DNA of 33,745 nt. Origin: Proteobacteria bacterium CAG:495 (GTDB taxonomy: Bacteria; Pseudomonadota; Alphaproteobacteria; RF32; CAG-239). A model generated the notes under the pieces. That model saw only the letters and a program-made list of their open reading frames with translations, had not been told where the DNA came from and did no database searches. The stretch spans positions 1-33,745 of the forward strand of contig HF995296.1 in the NCBI GenBank assembly GCA_000432275.1, written 5' to 3'. Below, one piece after another: positions 1 through 8,001 of this stretch (position 1 is its first letter; each line of letters opens with the position of its first letter). The translations under genes and the position numbers were made by a program.

Positions 1-51
1 AAAACAAAAAGAGAGTAAATAGTTATTTGTGCGACGTGGACAGAAATAGAT

Positions 52-86
52 TTGTTTTAGAGAAAAAATATGCTAGAATAAGCATA
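52..86 (+). promoter_or_regulatory. Candidate sigma-70 promoter with an inverted repeat over the -10
   Basis: TTGTTT (52-57) and TAGAAT (74-79) are separated by 16 bp, about 30 bp before the first ORF. The arms TATGCT (69-74) and AGCATA (81-86) form a 6-bp inverted repeat around the -10, which is where a repressor could bind. The promoter call is by consensus only; the operator idea is inference. Confidence 0.4.
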
Positions 87-109
87 GTTTAAGTTATGAG
101 GCTCAAAAA

Positions 110-1681
110 ATGGAAACGATAATCGGCGGTTATAAAATCAGCAAAATTTCGGCAGGAGAAATGGCCGATTATTTTGAGCGCGCTTTCAGCCGTCCGTCTG
201 TCAAAGAGATGATAAGCAATGCCGTATCTTTGAGTGCCGGTGAGGGCGCTTATAAGAACTTCGGAAATATATTGCAGGCTTATACGAGCGCGACCGGAGA
301 TTTGTCGGATGAGACGATTGACCGTTTGGCAAAGGATTTTGAAACAAACGGGCAAAAATGCAATGCACCTTTGAACAATGACCGCAAGTTGGAAGGAATC
401 CAGGTTTATTTCGGTGAGCATGTGATGCCGCTCATTGTGGCGAATCATTGTGAAAGGCTGGGGCTTAAGCCGCCGGTTTCGTGGCGGGAATCGCTTAAGC
501 TTTTGCAATCGATTGAGATGCAGTGTAAAAACAATCGTTTTCAGACACATTCTTTTAACGGAGCATTGTTGCCGGAGATAAAAGAGCACGGTTTTGACAT
601 CAATAAGGAATTGTTCAGGGAGGAATATGCCCAGATGGCTCGCGCCGGATTGACGCAGCCTTATCAGAAAGGCAATTTGTTGTTTTGCGAGTTGAGCAGG
701 GCGTCTTTCGGCTATTCATTACGATCGCCGGAGCGGCTTTTGATGTGTGTGACGGCCGGAGAACGTCAGGGAGATACCGAAAGCTTACATTCGTTTATGG
801 AGAGGTCTTTGCAGGTTAAATTAGGCAGAAAAAGCTCGGTTTCCACGGAAGAAAAAGAGGCCGCCGCCATTGCCGCAAAAAAAGTGATTGATTTTTATTT
901 TTCATCGGAAGCCAAATCGGCGATTGCCTTTAAGCGTAATGACGTCAGCTACGAGCGGCCGTCAGATTTTGAAAAGAGATTGCAGAGCCAGTTTAGCGGT
1001 ATATTGTTAAAAATGAAGGTCGACGGATTTTGCAATCGGGAGAATGCCGGCGAGATGAAACAGGCGTTTGCGGAAGCTCAGGCTGAACTTAAAGAAAGCG
1101 GCAGTTTTGATAAAATGGAACAATGTGTCACTGAATTTAACAAAGCCTATCCAAATAACAAAATTCTTGATAACCTGTATGATGATTTTATCTTGAAAAG
1201 CGTTACAGAAAGCTGTTTGAACAATTTTGTATACAACGGCAATGCCGACGGATATCGGATTGACGGCGGAATATTGGCTCCGGGCGAATTTGCCGTGGCC
1301 GGTTTTGATAATCCGATTAACGTTTATGTCGGGGCCCGGCTGCAAAAGGAACGGAATTTGAATGCCAGACGAGAAGAACTGATGGCCGAAGAATATAACC
1401 GTCACCTGTATGAGCATAAATATTCGGTAGAGTTGAAAAGCGGTCGTCTGCCGGCAGAATCGTTTGAGGAATACGTCGCAGCTAATTCCGGTAATACTTT
1501 TTTAAAATCTGCCGAAAATAACGGTTTGTTTGTAGAAAATCCGGGATTTACAAGATGGAAAAAAGAAAGGGGATATGACAATCCGCAAAGCGAGGCTCGT
1601 AAACAGTTGGAGGTACGTCTTTGTGAAAGGGAACATCGTGGAAATGCCGGGAACACCGGTTTCTCAGGTCGGGAAAGATAG
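110..1681 (+). CDS. Hypothetical protein, 523 aa, soluble
   Basis: I do not recognise this protein. It has no signal peptide and no membrane segment, so it is probably cytoplasmic, or exported by a route without a Sec signal. It is charged and mostly helical in character. A glycine-rich stretch near residues 375-400 (YRIDGGILAPGEF) is the only part resembling an ordered beta-rich domain. The tail after about residue 490 is Arg/Glu/Gly-rich and looks disordered. The ATG at 110 follows a GAGG at 97-100 and a plausible promoter. The gene is monocistronic in this window: nothing lies immediately upstream and a bidirectional terminator follows it, facing nifJ. Base composition looks like that of its neighbours. 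The coding call rests on the long open frame with an SD; the function is unknown. Confidence 0.75.
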   Translation: METIIGGYKISKISAGEMADYFERAFSRPSVKEMISNAVSLSAGEGAYKNFGNILQAYTSATGDLSDETIDRLAKDFETNGQKCNAPLNNDRKLEGIQVYFGEHVMPLIVANHCERLGLKPPVSWRESLKLLQSIEMQCKNNRFQTHSFNGALLPEIKEHGFDINKELFREEYAQMARAGLTQPYQKGNLLFCELSRASFGYSLRSPERLLMCVTAGERQGDTESLHSFMERSLQVKLGRKSSVSTEEKEAAAIAAKKVIDFYFSSEAKSAIAFKRNDVSYERPSDFEKRLQSQFSGILLKMKVDGFCNRENAGEMKQAFAEAQAELKESGSFDKMEQCVTEFNKAYPNNKILDNLYDDFILKSVTESCLNNFVYNGNADGYRIDGGILAPGEFAVAGFDNPINVYVGARLQKERNLNARREELMAEEYNRHLYEHKYSVELKSGRLPAESFEEYVAANSGNTFLKSAENNGLFVENPGFTRWKKERGYDNPQSEARKQLEVRLCEREHRGNAGNTGFSGRER

Positions 1682-1753
1682 TTGCGGAAATTCCGGTTTT
1701 GTTCGAATAAGGAATTGCCGCTGCGAAATACGGTTTTGACGGCAATATGAAAA

Positions 1754-1787
1754 AACGCCTCAATCATAAGACTGAGGCGTTTTTTTG
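1754..1787. terminator. Bidirectional intrinsic terminator between convergent genes
   Basis: AACGCCTCA (1754-1762/3) pairs with TGAGGCGTT (1773-1781) around a ~10-nt loop. A T-run follows on the plus strand and an A-run precedes it, so it can stop both the 523-aa gene (+) and nifJ (-). Confidence 0.85.
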
Positions 1788-1801
1788 TTGCTTAAACCAC
1801 C

Positions 1802-4800
1802 TTATTCAGCGGTTTTGAACTCGGCCATATGTTCAAGCAGAGAACGTTTTTCTTTAACGTTTTCCTGCGCTTTGTTGACCAAAGTTTCATAACGCTCGGG
1901 GTTCTGTTTGTTTACAATCTGGAACCGGGTTTCGTTAGCCATATAATCAGCCAACGGTTTGCTCGGAGCCTTAGAATCCAACATCAAAGGAGCCTTGCCC
2001 TGTTCGATGTTAGTCGGATTGTAACGGTACAGAGGCCAAGAACCAGATTCAACGGCGTCTTTTTGGTGAGACAGACCGTCGGCAAGGTTGAAGCCCTGAG
2101 CGATACAGTGAGAGTAAGCAATGATGATAGACGGACCATCAAAAGCTTCTGCTTCGTTCATTGCTTTGATTACCTGAGAATCGTTGGCACCGAAAGCTAC
2201 CTGAGCAACGTAAACGTTGCCGTAAGACATGGCAATCATTGCCAAATCTTTCTTCGGCAGAGCCTTACCTGCGGTGGCAAATTTAGCCGAAGCGCCCATC
2301 GGGGTTGCTTTGGACTGCTGGCCGCCGGTGTTGGAGTAAACGCCGGTATCGATAACCAGGATGTTGATGTTTTTGCCGGAAGCAATCGCATGATCCAAAC
2401 CGCCGAAACCGATATCATAAGCCCAGCCGTCGCCGCCGATAATCCATACCGACTTTTTAATCAGGTAGTCGGCAAGCTTATCAAGCTGTTTGGCTTCCGG
2501 CGTGTTAACTGAAGCCAGTTTATCGCGCAAGGCTTTGACATTTGCACGCTGGTCGTCGATTTCGATGTCGGTAGACTGCGGGTTGGAGAGGATTTTTTCT
2601 GCAACTTCACCAACCTTGTCTTTCAAACCTTCCAGAAGGGAGGTGGCAAAACGGGTTTGCTGGTCGATAGAAAATCTCATACCCAAACCGAATTCGGCAT
2701 TGTCTTCGAACAGAGAGTTCGCCCAAGCCGGACCATGACCTTTTTCATCCTTGGTATAAGGTGTGGTCGGCAGGTTGCCGGAGTAAATTGAAGAGCAGCC
2801 GGTGGCATTGGCAACAACCATACGATCACCGAACAACTGGGTCAACAGTTTGATGTACGGCGTTTCGCCGCAGCCGGCGCAAGCACCCGAGAATTCAAAC
2901 AACGGCTGAATCAGCTGCGTTGTTTTGGGCAAATTCTTAGTAACTTCGGTACGTTTGACGTACGGCAGAGTTTCAAAGAAATTCCAGCAGGCAACCTGTT
3001 CTTCCAGATGGTTTTCAATATGATCCATATTGATAGCCTTGCGTTCCGGATTGGCTTTGTTTTTAGCCGGGCAGGCGCTTACGCAGATGCCGCAGCCGGT
3101 GCAGTCTTCGGGAGACATTTGCCAAATGAACTGTTTGCCGGCAAATTCCTTGCCTTTGTACGGAGCAGATTTGAAGCCTTTCGGAGCGTTCTTCAATTCT
3201 TCTTCGGTGGCAACCTTCATACGGATAACGCCATGCGGGCAAACCAAAGAGCATTTGCCGCACTGGATACAGGTGTCAGGATCCCATACCGGAATTTCGG
3301 TAGCGATGCAGCGTTTTTCATACTGGGTCGTTCCGGTCGGCCAGGTGCCGTCGACAACCGGTTCAAAAGCAGAAACCGGAAGCTCGTTGCCGCGGTCGGC
3401 AATGATTTCGCCGGTGAGCTTTTTGACGAATTCTGGAGCATTGGCCGGAACCGGCAGAGAGCGGTGAGTTGTCGAAGTTACGGCTGACGGATATTCAACC
3501 TTATGCATGTGAGCCAAAGAGGCGTCAACGGCGGCAAAGTTCTTTTGAACAATGGCGTCGCCTTTTTTGCTGTAGGTTTTCTTAATCGCGTTCTTAATCT
3601 GAGCAATAGCCTCATCTTTGGGCAAGATGTTGGAAATTGCAAAGAAGCAGGTCTGCATAACCGTGTTAATGCGCTGACCCATACCGGTTTCGCGAGCAAC
3701 CTCAACAGCATTGATGGTGTAGAAGTTCAATTTCTTGCTGATGATTTCTTCCTGTACTTCAGCCGTGAGGTGATCCCATACTTCTTCAGCTTTGTAAGGA
3801 GCGTTCAGAAGGAAGGTTGCACCCGGTTTGGCAATTTTCAGGATATCAACTTTAGCCATGAACGGGAATTGGTGACAAGCAACGAAGTCGGCTTTGTTAA
3901 TCAGGTAAGCCGCCTTAATCGGGTTGTCGGAGAAACGCAGGTGCGATGTGGTCATGGAGCCGGATTTACGAGAATCGTAAACGAAGTAGCCCTGGCCGTA
4001 TTTGCCGGCGTCTTCAGCAATAATCTTAATGGAGTTTTTGTTTGCACCAACGGTACCGTCTGCACCCAAGCCGTAGAAAACGGCACGGACAACGTCTTTG
4101 CCTTCGGTGTCGATGTCGTCGCTGTAAGGCAGCGAAGTTTTGTTAACGTCGTCGTTGATACCTACGGAAAAACCGTTAATCGGTTTGGCAGAAGCACCGT
4201 TGTCATAAACGGCACGAACCATTCCCGGAGTGAATTCTTTGGAGGACAAACCGTAGCGGCCGCCGAAAATACGCGGCATGGCAGCGATTTCGTTGTTGGC
4301 AAAAGCCTGAGTCAGGGTTGCAACAACGTCGAGGTACAACGGTTCGCCGATCGAGCCGGACTCTTTGGTGCGGTCAAGAACATTGACAACCTTAACCGAT
4401 TTCGGCAGGGCAGCGATGAACGACTTGGCCGGGAACGGACGATACAGGCGTACTTTCAGCAAGCCTACATTGTAGCCGTTGTTGTTGAGGTAGTTAATGG
4501 TTTCGTCAACGGTTTCAGCGCCTGAACCCATAATGACGATAACCTGATCAGCATCGGCCGGACCGACGTATTCGATTGTTTTATACTGGCGGCCGCTGAT
4601 TTTTGCAAACTTGTCCATTTCTTCCTGAACAATTTGCTCAACTTTGTTGTAGTAAGGATTGCTGGCTTCACGGCCCTGGAAAAATACGTCAGGGTTCTGA
4701 GCCGTACCACGGATGACAGGAGCTTCCGGACGCAGAGCCTTTTCAGCATTGTGCTGAAAATCAACGCCTTCCAGCATAGCTCTCAAATCGTCATCAGAAA

Positions 4801-5359
4801 GCAGCTTGATTTTTTTGATTTCGTGAGAAGTACGGAAACCGTCGAAGAAATGCATAAACGGGACGCGTGAACGCAAGGTGGACGTCTGTGCAATGGCTGC
4901 GAAATCGTGAGCTTCCTGAACGGAGTTGGAGCACAGCATGGCGAAACCGGTCTGGCGGCAAGACATAACGTCAGAGTGGTCGCCAAAGATTGACAAGGCA
5001 TGGTAGGCTAAGGAACGAGCGGCAACATGCATAACAAACGGAGAAAGCTCACCGGCAATTTTGTACATGTTGGGGATCATCAGCAACAGGCCCTGCGAAG
5101 CCGTGAAGGTGGTGGTTAAGGCACCGGCCTGGATTGAACCGTGGCAAGCACCGGCAGCACCGGCTTCCGACTGCATTTCCTGGACTTCGGGAATAACGCC
5201 CCAAAGGTTTTTCTGTTTGGCGGCAGACCACGCATCAGCCCATTCGCCCATCGGAGAAGACGGGGTAATCGGGTAAATGACGCAGACTTCGTTCATGCGG
5301 TGGGCAACGGAAGCAGCGGCTTCGTTACCGTCCATCATTTTCATCTTAACTTCTGACAT
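1802..5359 (-). CDS. nifJ: Pyruvate:ferredoxin (flavodoxin) oxidoreductase
   Basis: This homodimeric PFOR oxidises pyruvate with CoA to acetyl-CoA and CO2 and reduces ferredoxin or flavodoxin; it is oxygen-sensitive and cytoplasmic. At 1185 aa it is the full length of the single-chain family. Read along the protein: the N-terminal pyruvate/TPP-binding domain opens with a GNEAAASVAHRMNEV segment; the gamma-type domain lies around residues 420-620; two ferredoxin-type 4Fe-4S motifs follow (CIQCGKCSLVC near residue 695, CTGCGICVSAC near 753); then the C-terminal TPP domain with GACAGCGE near 826 and NATGCSS. The first two cysteines of that part and the later YSHCIAQG cysteine fit the proximal cluster. 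The start has an AAGGA SD at 5366-5370. The gene stands alone and has an unusual leader containing a terminator-like hairpin. It indicates anaerobic pyruvate metabolism. The symbol is used in the general PFOR sense; no nitrogen-fixation genes are visible. Confidence 0.97.
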   Translation of the reverse strand: MSEVKMKMMDGNEAAASVAHRMNEVCVIYPITPSSPMGEWADAWSAAKQKNLWGVIPEVQEMQSEAGAAGACHGSIQAGALTTTFTASQGLLLMIPNMYKIAGELSPFVMHVAARSLAYHALSIFGDHSDVMSCRQTGFAMLCSNSVQEAHDFAAIAQTSTLRSRVPFMHFFDGFRTSHEIKKIKLLSDDDLRAMLEGVDFQHNAEKALRPEAPVIRGTAQNPDVFFQGREASNPYYNKVEQIVQEEMDKFAKISGRQYKTIEYVGPADADQVIVIMGSGAETVDETINYLNNNGYNVGLLKVRLYRPFPAKSFIAALPKSVKVVNVLDRTKESGSIGEPLYLDVVATLTQAFANNEIAAMPRIFGGRYGLSSKEFTPGMVRAVYDNGASAKPINGFSVGINDDVNKTSLPYSDDIDTEGKDVVRAVFYGLGADGTVGANKNSIKIIAEDAGKYGQGYFVYDSRKSGSMTTSHLRFSDNPIKAAYLINKADFVACHQFPFMAKVDILKIAKPGATFLLNAPYKAEEVWDHLTAEVQEEIISKKLNFYTINAVEVARETGMGQRINTVMQTCFFAISNILPKDEAIAQIKNAIKKTYSKKGDAIVQKNFAAVDASLAHMHKVEYPSAVTSTTHRSLPVPANAPEFVKKLTGEIIADRGNELPVSAFEPVVDGTWPTGTTQYEKRCIATEIPVWDPDTCIQCGKCSLVCPHGVIRMKVATEEELKNAPKGFKSAPYKGKEFAGKQFIWQMSPEDCTGCGICVSACPAKNKANPERKAINMDHIENHLEEQVACWNFFETLPYVKRTEVTKNLPKTTQLIQPLFEFSGACAGCGETPYIKLLTQLFGDRMVVANATGCSSIYSGNLPTTPYTKDEKGHGPAWANSLFEDNAEFGLGMRFSIDQQTRFATSLLEGLKDKVGEVAEKILSNPQSTDIEIDDQRANVKALRDKLASVNTPEAKQLDKLADYLIKKSVWIIGGDGWAYDIGFGGLDHAIASGKNINILVIDTGVYSNTGGQQSKATPMGASAKFATAGKALPKKDLAMIAMSYGNVYVAQVAFGANDSQVIKAMNEAEAFDGPSIIIAYSHCIAQGFNLADGLSHQKDAVESGSWPLYRYNPTNIEQGKAPLMLDSKAPSKPLADYMANETRFQIVNKQNPERYETLVNKAQENVKEKRSLLEHMAEFKTAE

Positions 5360-5385
5360 ATTTTATCCTTAGTTAAAGTTAACAC

Positions 5386-5433
5386 AAAAAAAGCCTCAGA
5401 TTAGACTGTTTTATGCCTGATCTGCCGGCTTTT
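5386..5433 (-). promoter_or_regulatory. Terminator-like hairpin in the nifJ leader (possible attenuator)
   Basis: Read on the minus strand, AAAAGCC (5433-5427) pairs with GGCTTTT (5395-5389) and CAGAT/ATCTG extends the stem past a small internal loop; a run of 7 T (5392-5386) follows. It ends 26 nt before the nifJ ATG, and no minus-strand gene lies upstream for it to terminate. A role as a nifJ attenuator or 5' regulatory element is inference. Confidence 0.55.
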
Positions 5434-5444
5434 CGTTTTTAATA

Positions 5445-5543
5445 GAATCTTTCTATGCGCGTTTTATAGCACGGGAATTTTTAAAAAACCAGCAAAAAAT
5501 GACTCCGAATCGACGCTTTGGGGTAATTTATTTTTTAGGATTC
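5445..5543. promoter_or_regulatory. Cluster of four GANTC (CcrM-type) sites between divergent genes
   Basis: GAATC 5445-5449, GACTC 5501-5505, GAATC 5507-5511 and GATTC 5539-5543 fall within 99 bp. GANTC is the CcrM methylation site read by GcrA in alphaproteobacteria, and gcrA is present in this window. Functional relevance is inference. Confidence 0.4.
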
Positions 5544-5560
5544 GTTTTTGTAATTTTGTC

Positions 5561-5589
5561 TAGACAGCGCGGCGCGAATGTGTTATATT
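5561..5589 (+). promoter_or_regulatory. Sigma-70 promoter for the 206-aa gene
   Basis: TAGACA (5561-5566), a 17-bp spacer and TATATT (5584-5589), each five of six to consensus. The predicted start near 5596 gives a leader of about 57 nt to the ATG at 5653. Confidence 0.55.
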
Positions 5590-5652
5590 TTCCGGCATTG
5601 TTGATGATTATTGTGCGATGATGTATTTTTATTAATTAAAAACCCAATTAAA

Positions 5653-6273
5653 ATGGAAAAAATTGTTGATTACTTTTTGCACGGAATGATGGATGAGGTT
5701 CAGACCGGCAAATCTTTCGAGTTTAGCGATGCGGAGAAAACGCAGTTTGTTCAGGACATTAATCTCTTTTTACGGGGAAACAGCGGTTTTGTGGCCTATA
5801 CCTTAGGTTTTGATCCGGCCCTGTTGTCTGACGAACTGAGTAATGAATTTAACCGTTCGATGTTTTTGCGGCTGAGCGACAATCTGTTAAATCTGTTGTT
5901 GGAAAATAATAGTATTCTGCTGTGTCTGCTGCTTACGGCCAAAGCCCGTCCGTATCTGACGGCTAATTTTGACAATCATGCCTATAACCTGCTGGTTATG
6001 GAGATGGTTATGCTGCAACGAAAACAGGAAATGCCCGGCGTGGGATATCTGTTGCAGTCAATAGACCTTCATCCGCTGCAAATAGGCTTTCAGAAAAAAC
6101 TGGCCAAGGTTGCGTGCCTGGGGGTCAGCAGCGATGAAGTCTGCGAATGGATTGTCAAGCACTGGGAATTATGCATCCCGTATACTTCGGACATCAGTTT
6201 CTTTTTGGACGAGAGCCGGGGCAATGCACAAAAACTGCTGTGGCAGCTGATAAACTCAGAAAGTAAAAAATGA
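5653..6273 (+). CDS. Hypothetical protein, 206 aa
   Basis: I do not recognise this family. The protein has no signal peptide; it is leucine-rich and alpha-helical throughout. A hydrophobic stretch near residues 78-96 (LLNLLLENNSILLCLLLTA) may be a buried helix rather than a membrane segment, because charged residues flank it closely. The frame stays open upstream to a TTG at 5611, but I chose the ATG at 5653, which fits the promoter spacing better; neither start has a clear SD. The gene is divergent from nifJ and monocistronic, between its own promoter and a strong terminator. It may respond to the same intergenic signals as nifJ (inference). The coding call rests on the long frame and its flanking signals. 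Confidence 0.7.
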   Translation: MEKIVDYFLHGMMDEVQTGKSFEFSDAEKTQFVQDINLFLRGNSGFVAYTLGFDPALLSDELSNEFNRSMFLRLSDNLLNLLLENNSILLCLLLTAKARPYLTANFDNHAYNLLVMEMVMLQRKQEMPGVGYLLQSIDLHPLQIGFQKKLAKVACLGVSSDEVCEWIVKHWELCIPYTSDISFFLDESRGNAQKLLWQLINSESKK

Positions 6274-6287
6274 TTTGATTAAACAAG

Positions 6288-6324
6288 GAAGGATAAGGCT
6301 AAAGGCTTTGTCCTTCTTTTTTTT
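6288..6324 (+). terminator. Intrinsic terminator after the 206-aa gene
   Basis: A 12-bp stem (GAAGGATAAGGC pairing with the segment up to 6316, with two G.U pairs), a 5-nt loop, and eight T at 6317-6324. Confidence 0.88.
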
Positions 6325-6344
6325 GGTAAAAACGGCATCGGCCG

Positions 6345-6372
6345 TTGAAGTTTGCCACGGGGTTTTTATATT
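6345..6372 (+). promoter_or_regulatory. Candidate sigma-70 promoter
   Basis: TTGAAG (6345-6350), a 16-bp spacer, TATATT (6367-6372); the next ORF starts 32 bp downstream of the -10. Confidence 0.45.
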
Positions 6373-6404
6373 ATTGCGGTATTTTATTTGAGAGGAGAAC
6401 AGGT

Positions 6405-6785
6405 ATGAAGAAGTTGATTGCAGCCGCAGTTCTGAGCTTATCCGCGGTGATTTCGGGCAGTGCGGCGGCGGAATGGTCGGTTGAGGAAGCCGCCGGCAAA
6501 GTTCAGGCGAAGGCAGACGAGGCCGGTCGGAAAATCGAAACGGAGAAATCCAGGCAGGAAGCTCTGGACGCCGAGGCCAAGGCGAAGCGTGAAGCAAAGG
6601 CGGCCGAAGCCAAGGCAAAATTAGACGCACAAAAAGAAAAAATCCAGAAAAAGCTGGATGCCAAAAATGCCGAAGCGGCCAAGAAGCAGGCGGCGGAAGA
6701 AGCCAAACGCGCGGAGCAGAGAAAATCCATCGAAAATGCAAAAAACAGTCTGGACGATTTGAAAAAATCTCTGGGCGGAGAGTGA
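6405..6785 (+). CDS. Small exported Ala/Lys/Glu-rich coiled-coil protein, 126 aa
   Basis: The protein has a clear Sec signal peptide: MKK, a hydrophobic core, and a likely cut after GSAAA near residue 22. The mature part is about 100 residues of Ala, Lys, Glu and Gln in heptad-like order (repeats such as AKAKREAKAAEAKAKLDA), so a long charged coiled coil in the periplasm is expected. It resembles the helical stalk of TolA-type or Lpp-like spacer proteins in composition only, with no membrane anchor or lipobox. The start at 6405 was chosen for its GAGGAG SD and because the signal peptide begins there; the frame extends upstream to a TTG at 6345 that overlaps the promoter. Function unknown; low complexity would make homology searches misleading. 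Confidence 0.75.
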   Translation: MKKLIAAAVLSLSAVISGSAAAEWSVEEAAGKVQAKADEAGRKIETEKSRQEALDAEAKAKREAKAAEAKAKLDAQKEKIQKKLDAKNAEAAKKQAAEEAKRAEQRKSIENAKNSLDDLKKSLGGE

Positions 6786-6812
6786 GGAATTAACCAATTG
6801 AAAACCAAAAAG

Positions 6813-6838
6813 AGCTATAGTTACCTATAGCTTTTTTT
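6813..6838 (+). terminator. Intrinsic terminator pressed against the next gene
   Basis: AGCTATAG (6813-6820), loop TTAC, CTATAGCT (6825-6832), then a T-run to 6838. The SD of the next gene begins only 6 nt later, leaving no room for a separate promoter after the hairpin. Confidence 0.82.
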
Positions 6839-6853
6839 ATTTTGAGGTTATTT

Positions 6854-7747
6854 ATGTTTTTTTTGTTGGCAGCATTCGGATCTCCGCTTTTTTACGCATT
6901 TGCGGTTATAATAGAAAGTCAGTTATCAAACCGGACGTTTAAGCATCAGACGACGATGATATTTTATATTTCCCTGATGAATGCGGTTTTTGTTCCGTTA
7001 GTTATGTTTCTCGGCTGGCCCAGCGTTCCGTCGACGGCCGCAATCGTCTGTTATGTGCTGTTGGCTTTTTTGGACATCGTGTACCTGTATCCTTATTATA
7101 CCGCGATGAAGGTTATCGACACCTCCATTGTTGCGGCATTGTTTTCTCTGGGGCAGATTACCATTCCGGTAATGACCTATTTGTGGCTGGACGAGCGGCT
7201 GAGCCTGACGCAGTATATCGGTTTTGCCATCATCATTATGTCTTCAATCGCGCTCAGTATCAAAGGGACCAAAATCCCCAAACTGAACCGCGCCTTTTAT
7301 TATATGGTCGGGGCATCGCTGTTGCGGGCTTTTTATGTGGTGTTGGAAAAATATGTGCTGATTGAGGACGGCAACTGGATTAATATGGTGATTTATCCCA
7401 ATTTGATATCCGGGTTTATGCCGTTCGTCTTTTTACTGGTGGGCAACTGGCGGAAAGACATTGTCCGGAATTTTCCGCCGTATCTGCATCGGTTTAAGAT
7501 TTTTGCAGTCAACGAATTTCTCTGTTTTCTGGGACTGGCCTGCGGCGTATACGGTTTGTCGGGGCTGTCTCCGGTTGTCAGTACGTCAATCGGCGCCACA
7601 CAGCCTATCTTTATGCTTGGGCTGAGTTATTTTATTCTAAAGCATTTCGGCCTGCCGCTGAAGGAAAAACTGACGGCCAGAATAATTATGAAAAAGTTGT
7701 ATTGCTTTGTCTTGATTATTCTTGGCGTGGTGTTGGTGGTGCAATAA
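6854..7747 (+). CDS. DMT/EamA-superfamily transporter
   Basis: An inner-membrane protein of 297 aa with about ten hydrophobic segments in two similar halves, the layout of EamA (drug/metabolite transporter) proteins. The first half carries the typical end-of-repeat pattern (ALFSLGQITIPVMTYLWLDERLSLTQYIGFAIIIMS). The second half has the matching SPVVSTSIGATQPIFMLGLSYFILK pattern followed by a last helix. Such proteins usually export small metabolites; the substrate cannot be read. ATG 6854 is preferred over the TTG at 6842 because GAGG (6844-6847) sits 6 nt before it. The gene starts 15 nt after a terminator, so its transcripts either read through or start within the upstream region. Confidence 0.85.
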   Translation: MFFLLAAFGSPLFYAFAVIIESQLSNRTFKHQTTMIFYISLMNAVFVPLVMFLGWPSVPSTAAIVCYVLLAFLDIVYLYPYYTAMKVIDTSIVAALFSLGQITIPVMTYLWLDERLSLTQYIGFAIIIMSSIALSIKGTKIPKLNRAFYYMVGASLLRAFYVVLEKYVLIEDGNWINMVIYPNLISGFMPFVFLLVGNWRKDIVRNFPPYLHRFKIFAVNEFLCFLGLACGVYGLSGLSPVVSTSIGATQPIFMLGLSYFILKHFGLPLKEKLTARIIMKKLYCFVLIILGVVLVVQ

Positions 7748-7801
7748 ATGTAAAATGTAGTTGAGAATTCATTTTTTTCTGCTATATTCCGATTCATTCC
7801 T

Positions 7802-7875
7802 GCGAGTATAGTTCAATGGTAGAACGTGAGCTTCCCAAGCTTAGGATGCGGGTTCGATTCCCGTTACTCGCTCCA
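7802..7875 (+). tRNA. tRNA-Gly (anticodon CCC)
   Basis: A complete cloverleaf: acceptor GCGAGTA/TACTCGC, anticodon stem TGAGC/GCTTA with loop TTCCCAA (anticodon CCC at 7834-7836), T-arm with GGTTCGATTCC, discriminator U at 7872 and an encoded CCA (7873-7875). The anticodon reads GGG codons. Confidence 0.96.
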
Positions 7876-8001
7876 TCAGATTGTATAAAGAGCATTATGC
7901 TTGTTATGTTCCCTCTTATGTGCCAAGGATATATACTTCGCTCGAAAATTACGGCGCAGCCACTCTTTCTATGATTTGGAAATGTTTTTTACAGAATTAA
8001 A

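Noticed and set aside
1829..4525. Long plus-strand frames inside nifJ (up to 340 codons)
   Set aside because: They are antisense shadows of a conserved enzyme; they have no SD or family resemblance.
5360..5610. A TPP riboswitch for nifJ, because CTGAGG and CAGATCAGG appear in the leader
   Set aside because: The order and the conserved core of the THI box are absent; only the terminator-like hairpin is supported.
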